DNA from: Arion vulgaris
Lineage: Eukaryota; Mollusca; Gastropoda; Stylommatophora; Arionidae
Assembly: GCA_020796225.1 (NCBI GenBank)
Contig: CM036768.1
Span: 36,298,289 to 36,362,288 of the forward strand
Direction: 5' to 3'
Length of the DNA: 64,000 nt
The translations under genes and the position numbers were made by a program. Of this stretch, positions 60,839 to 64,000 are shown one piece after another (within the stretch, counting starts at the first letter, position 1; each line of letters starts with the position of its first letter). Below the pieces are notes generated by a model. It saw nothing but the letters and a program-made list of their open reading frames with translations. It ran no database searches and was not told the origin of the DNA.

Positions 60839-61078
60839 CTATGATTGGTAGGTATTTTTAATCACAAGTTGTTCCGTCTTGATTGTTATCACTAATTATT
60901 AAGACATATCACAGGTATACACAGGTAACAATATTATTGTTACACTTCATCGAATCCGTTCAGCAGTTTTCAATATCCCAAAGAATACCCGTGGACACAA
61001 CAAAACGTATTCAATCACAAGAAATCAATACTCTTTGTATTATTTGCATATTTGAATGTCTAGGAATTTCATGAAATC
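60839..61078. other. Unassigned AT-rich spacer
   Basis: Nothing recognised. Confidence 0.4.
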
Positions 61079-61079
61079 A

Positions 61080-61312
61080 CCAAACGAGACTCCTGCCTGA
61101 AGACACATCAATCAAAGAGGTTGCCGTCGTAAAATTACAATAATTTGGAGTTTAACGTTGTATGAGAATTCATGGATGAAAAATACCTCTAACCAGCAAG
61201 CTGAATAGCAAAATTCAGCAAATATACACTACATCATCTGCTGAATGAGGCTGTGCGCCTATGGGTCTGCCATCAGTGCAGTAAGGTTGATCATTATAAC
61301 CAATAATCCATA
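61080..61312 (+). mobile_element. Decayed LINE 3' end (LN/LO type)
   Basis: Ends with ggctgtgcgcctatgggtct, gccatcagtgcagtaagg and a ataaccaataatcc tail, like the LN 3' end gcacctatgggtctgcccgg and taaccaataacc. Confidence 0.5.
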
Positions 61313-61443
61313 AAAGAATCAAGACACAAATTTTTTACTCCAGTAACTTCGTGAGAGTAATATTACACAAGTAAACACTCGACACGTTTGTCCAAGATTT
61401 GATCATAAGCATAGATCACGATTCTAAAAAACCACATTAAACA

Positions 61444-61545
61444 CACTTCTGTACGCTTTTTCTATAAATTCTGTCTATCAAATATCTAATCACACTTCTG
61501 TACGCTTGTTCTATAAATTCTGTCTATCAAATATCTAATTTAGAT
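61444..61545. repeat. 50-bp direct duplication
   Basis: cacacttctgtacgcttttt plus ctataaattctgtctatcaa occurs twice in tandem. Confidence 0.9.
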
Positions 61546-61591
61546 TCACAAAGAAAATTTAGTATATATTTAACACTCCTAGAATGACATT

Positions 61592-61830
61592 AGGTGGCGT
61601 CTGTGGGCTAGGGGATAGTGACTCGAACTATTAACCCCGACGTTCTGAGTTCGAATCACGATGCGGACAGTGTTGTTGCAAATTGTTCCGCGTGGATTTG
61701 AACAAAGAACGATGGCACCACCCATTCAGAAAGCAATGGCAAACTAATGAATCTAGAAAAATCTAAAACAGCGTTAAAAGGCTAGGGATTGATTTACGAA
61801 GTCCTGTAATTAACTTTAACTTTAGAATGA
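61592..61830 (+). mobile_element. SINE family SS, full length
   Basis: Head tggcgtctgtgggctagggg and tctgagttcgaatcacg (B box), core acccattcagaaagcaatgg, 3' end acgaagtcctgtaattaac. Confidence 0.9.
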
Positions 61831-62187
61831 CATTACAAAAGAAGAGGGAACATGAGAATAGTTTTGGCATAGGGTAAGGAGTTAGACAGGGGGCTGCTGT
61901 AGTTTGTCACTGTACCTATTCAACATAAATGCTGAAAACATCACGAGGAATGTCAGAGAATCTACAGAGATGGAGGTTACGAGTTACCATAATTAAGATA
62001 TGCTGACGATACAGTGATATTATCTACATCACAACATGGTTTAGAGAACTTGATACGGTCACTCTTAAAAAAAAATAAAATAAATAAAGCGAAGATCGAA
62101 ACCTGTATTTCAATATAACCAGAACAAAGATCTTTACAACTGATAAAACAGAATAGAGGTCTCATATATGTGTCAACGGTCACACAT

Positions 62188-62436
62188 AGAAATAGTCACA
62201 CAATAGAAGAGTCACACAATAAGAAGAGTCACACAATAGAAAGAGTCACACAATAGAAAGAGTCACACAATAGAAGGAGTCACACAATAGAAAGAGTCAC
62301 ACAATAGAAGGAGTCACACAATAGAAAGAGTCACACAATAGAAGGAGTCACACAATAGAAAGAGTCACACAATAGAAAGAGTCACACAATAGAAGGAGTC
62401 ACACAATAGAAGGAGTCACACAATAGAAAGAGTCGA
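62188..62436. repeat. 17-bp minisatellite inside LG
   Basis: About 14 units of gagtcacacaatagaaa/gaagg type. The seed is the LG stretch coding VNGHTIERVDNF, split by the array between HTIE and RVDNF. Confidence 0.95.
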
Positions 62437-62510
62437 CAACTTTGAATACATTGGGGGATTGCTGACAAGCGACAGGAATGTTATAACAGAAATTAAAGAA
62501 GGCTGAGCAT

Positions 62511-63140
62511 TGGTTGTGAGACATGGAACATGGTTAAATATCTGAGATATGGTTGTGAGACATGGAACATGGTTAAATATCTGAGATATGGTTGTGAGAC
62601 ATGGAACATGGTTAAATATCTGAGATATGGTTGTGAGACATGGAACATGGTTAAATATCTGAGATATGGTTGTGAGACATGGAACACGGTTAAATATCTG
62701 AGATATGGTTGTGAGACATGGAACACGGTTAAATATCTGAGATATGGTTGTGAGACATGGAACACGGTTAAATATCTGAGATATGGTTGTGAGACATGGA
62801 ACACGGTTAAATATCTGAGATATGGTTGTGAGACATGGAACATGGTTAAATATCTGAGATATGGTTGTGAGACATGGAACATGGTTAAATATCTGAGATA
62901 TGGTTGTGAGACATGGAACACGGTTAAATATCTGAGATATGGTTGTGAGACATGGAACAGTTAAAATCTGAATATGTTTGAGACATGGAACACGGTTAAA
63001 TATCTAGAATATGGACATGGGACATGGTTAAATATCTGAGATATGATTGTGAGACATGGAACACGGTTAAATATCTGAGATATGGTTGTGTGACATGGAA
63101 CATGGTTAAATATCTGATATATGGTTGTGAGACATGGAAC
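62511..63140. repeat. 39-bp minisatellite inside LG, about 15 units
   Basis: Units of tggttgtgagacatggaaca plus tggttaaatatctgagata, in frame as YGCETWNMVKYLR on the plus strand. YGCETW is the conserved LG motif. Eleven regular units to 62960, then degenerate ones. The 144-codon ORFs on both strands are produced by the repeat. Confidence 0.97.
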
Positions 63141-63276
63141 ATTCGGTGGAGAAGATCAGTAATGCATTTGAATGCAAATGTCACAGAAGAGTACTTAGAA
63201 TATCATGGACAGAGAAAAGAACAAATGCTTCTGTTCTGCAACAGTTTGATATTAAAGAGAGTTTTACTATTAAAAG

Positions 63277-63528
63277 CGCCCGAGTGGTTACCGGGGCCGA
63301 AATTTGGGGTGTAAAGAATAGAACCACTGTTACTGCCACGCATGTCGTAAGAGGCGACTAAGGAGGTTTGGTTGAAATCGGATGCATGTCCTAAACGTGT
63401 AGAAGTCTATGCGTTTAGGGGCCTACCAAACCAATGTGCAACATATACACGTTCTTGGCAAAGATCAAACATATCACAAGAGTGATTAAAATTGGTCGTA
63501 AAGAACGAAGGCAAAGAAGAAGAAGAAC
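63277..63528 (+). mobile_element. SINE family SC, full length
   Basis: gcgcccgagtggttaccggg head to cgaaggcaaagaagaagaag tail. Confidence 0.9.
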
Positions 63529-63765
63529 AATATGCTACATAAAAAAAATTATTTTACCTTTTCGGTTGATAGCATTTGGACAGCAAAATATGACATCGTA
63601 AAGAAAAATATTTTTACAAAGTATAAAAAGATTAATTTGACGTAGCAAATAATAGGTCTTCATTCAACAAAGGATATAAGACGCATTTTCGGAAGAAAAC
63701 TATACGTAGAACGACACATCGATAAATATATGCGTGCTTGAAATACGAGTCTGTATACTATGTGT
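63529..63765. other. Unassigned AT-rich spacer
   Basis: Nothing recognised. Confidence 0.4.
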
Positions 63766-63994
63766 TTGGTGGCGTCTGTGACTCGGTCTATTAACCCCGA
63801 AGTTCTGAGTTCGAATCACGCTGCGGACAGTTTGGTTGCAAATTGTTTCGCGTGGATTTTTACAAAAGGACGATAGCACTACCCGTTCAGAAAGCAATGG
63901 CAAACTACTGAACGTAATAATGCCTAGAAAAATCACAAACAGTGTTAAAAGCTGGGGTTGATTCGCAAAGTCCTGTAAAGGATATGCAATTAAC
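63766..63994 (+). mobile_element. SINE family SS, full length
   Basis: ggtggcgtctgtgactcgg, gagttcgaatcacgctgcgg, cccgttcagaaagcaatggc, aactactgaacgtaataatg and gtcctgtaaaggatatgcaa. Confidence 0.9.
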
Positions 63995-64000
63995 ACATAT

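Larger units (their letters stand above)
61850..63276 (+). mobile_element. LINE family LG copy with reverse transcriptase YADD motif and two internal minisatellites
   Basis: Plus strand: a decayed GVRQGAAV-like entry, then LRYADDTVILSTSQHGLENL at about 61995-62055 (YADD is the catalytic RT motif), FTTDKTE, the 17-bp array, RVDNFEYIGGLLTSDRNVIT, the 39-bp array, and KISNAFECKCHRRVLRISWT plus EKRTNASVLQQFDIKESFTI. It ends abruptly at an SC element. The order of motifs is that of a LINE reverse transcriptase palm to C-terminus. Confidence 0.88.

Noticed and set aside
62493..62964. Two 140-codon open frames on opposite strands
   Set aside because: A 39-bp unit without stops repeated eleven times; derived from LINE coding sequence, not a host gene.
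1..64000. Prokaryotic or viral origin of the window
   Set aside because: Spliced bHLH gene, tRNA-derived SINEs, LINEs, MITEs and low coding density are those of an animal nuclear genome.

Overview
This window is typical of a repeat-rich invertebrate animal genome: AT-rich, very few exons, long introns, dozens of tRNA-headed SINEs, many 5'-truncated non-LTR retrotransposons (LINEs), small DNA-transposon derivatives and about 25 minisatellite arrays. Nothing looks bacterial, viral or organellar. I suspect a lophotrochozoan such as a mollusc, but that is an impression from the repeat style, not a proof.

The one host gene I can reconstruct is on the minus strand between about 37.5 kb and 18.2 kb. 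It is the 3' half of an E-protein class bHLH transcription factor gene (homologue of TCF3/TCF4/TCF12/daughterless). Seven or eight exons can be placed: 37400-37490, 34563-34707, a 36-nt microexon at 32605-32640, two alternative basic-region exons at 28244-28330 and 26792-26875, the helix-loop-helix exon at 23472-23617, the post-bHLH exon at 21102-21223, and a probable last coding exon at 18380-18421. Every junction has AG/GT borders and matching phase. The two basic-region exons are in-frame substitutes for each other, which suggests mutually exclusive splicing inside the DNA-binding region. A probable 5' first exon of another, unidentified minus-strand gene lies at 2796-2893, and a Pro/His/Gln-rich candidate exon at 60636-60838 could be a more 5' exon of the E-protein gene or of another gene.

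Local repeat names used below. SINEs: SA (tRNA head, ~240 bp), SB and SC (share a central core, GAA-rich tails), SD (SC-type head with another 3' body), SE, SF, SI, SQ (tRNA head, CAAT tail), SR and SS (share a core). LINEs, all broken: LG, LH, LJ, LK, LT, LX, LZ, LQ, LV and LW (reverse transcriptase or C-terminal tails); LL, LN, LO and LP (RNase H or post-RNase H tails). MITEs: MH (hAT-like, CAGTGG termini, 8-bp target duplications) and MM (mariner-like, TA duplications).

Layout: 0-5 kb SINEs, LINE relics and a first exon; 5.2-9.9 kb a dense block of minisatellites; 10-18 kb SINE/LINE relics; 18-37.5 kb the E-protein gene with repeat-filled introns; 37.7-54 kb LINE/SINE relics, MITEs and a 0.7-kb inverted repeat; 54-64 kb LINE copies in which several minisatellites have grown out of the LINE or SINE sequence itself. 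The two strongest themes are the duplicated bHLH exon and the repeated birth of minisatellites inside transposons and next to splice sites.
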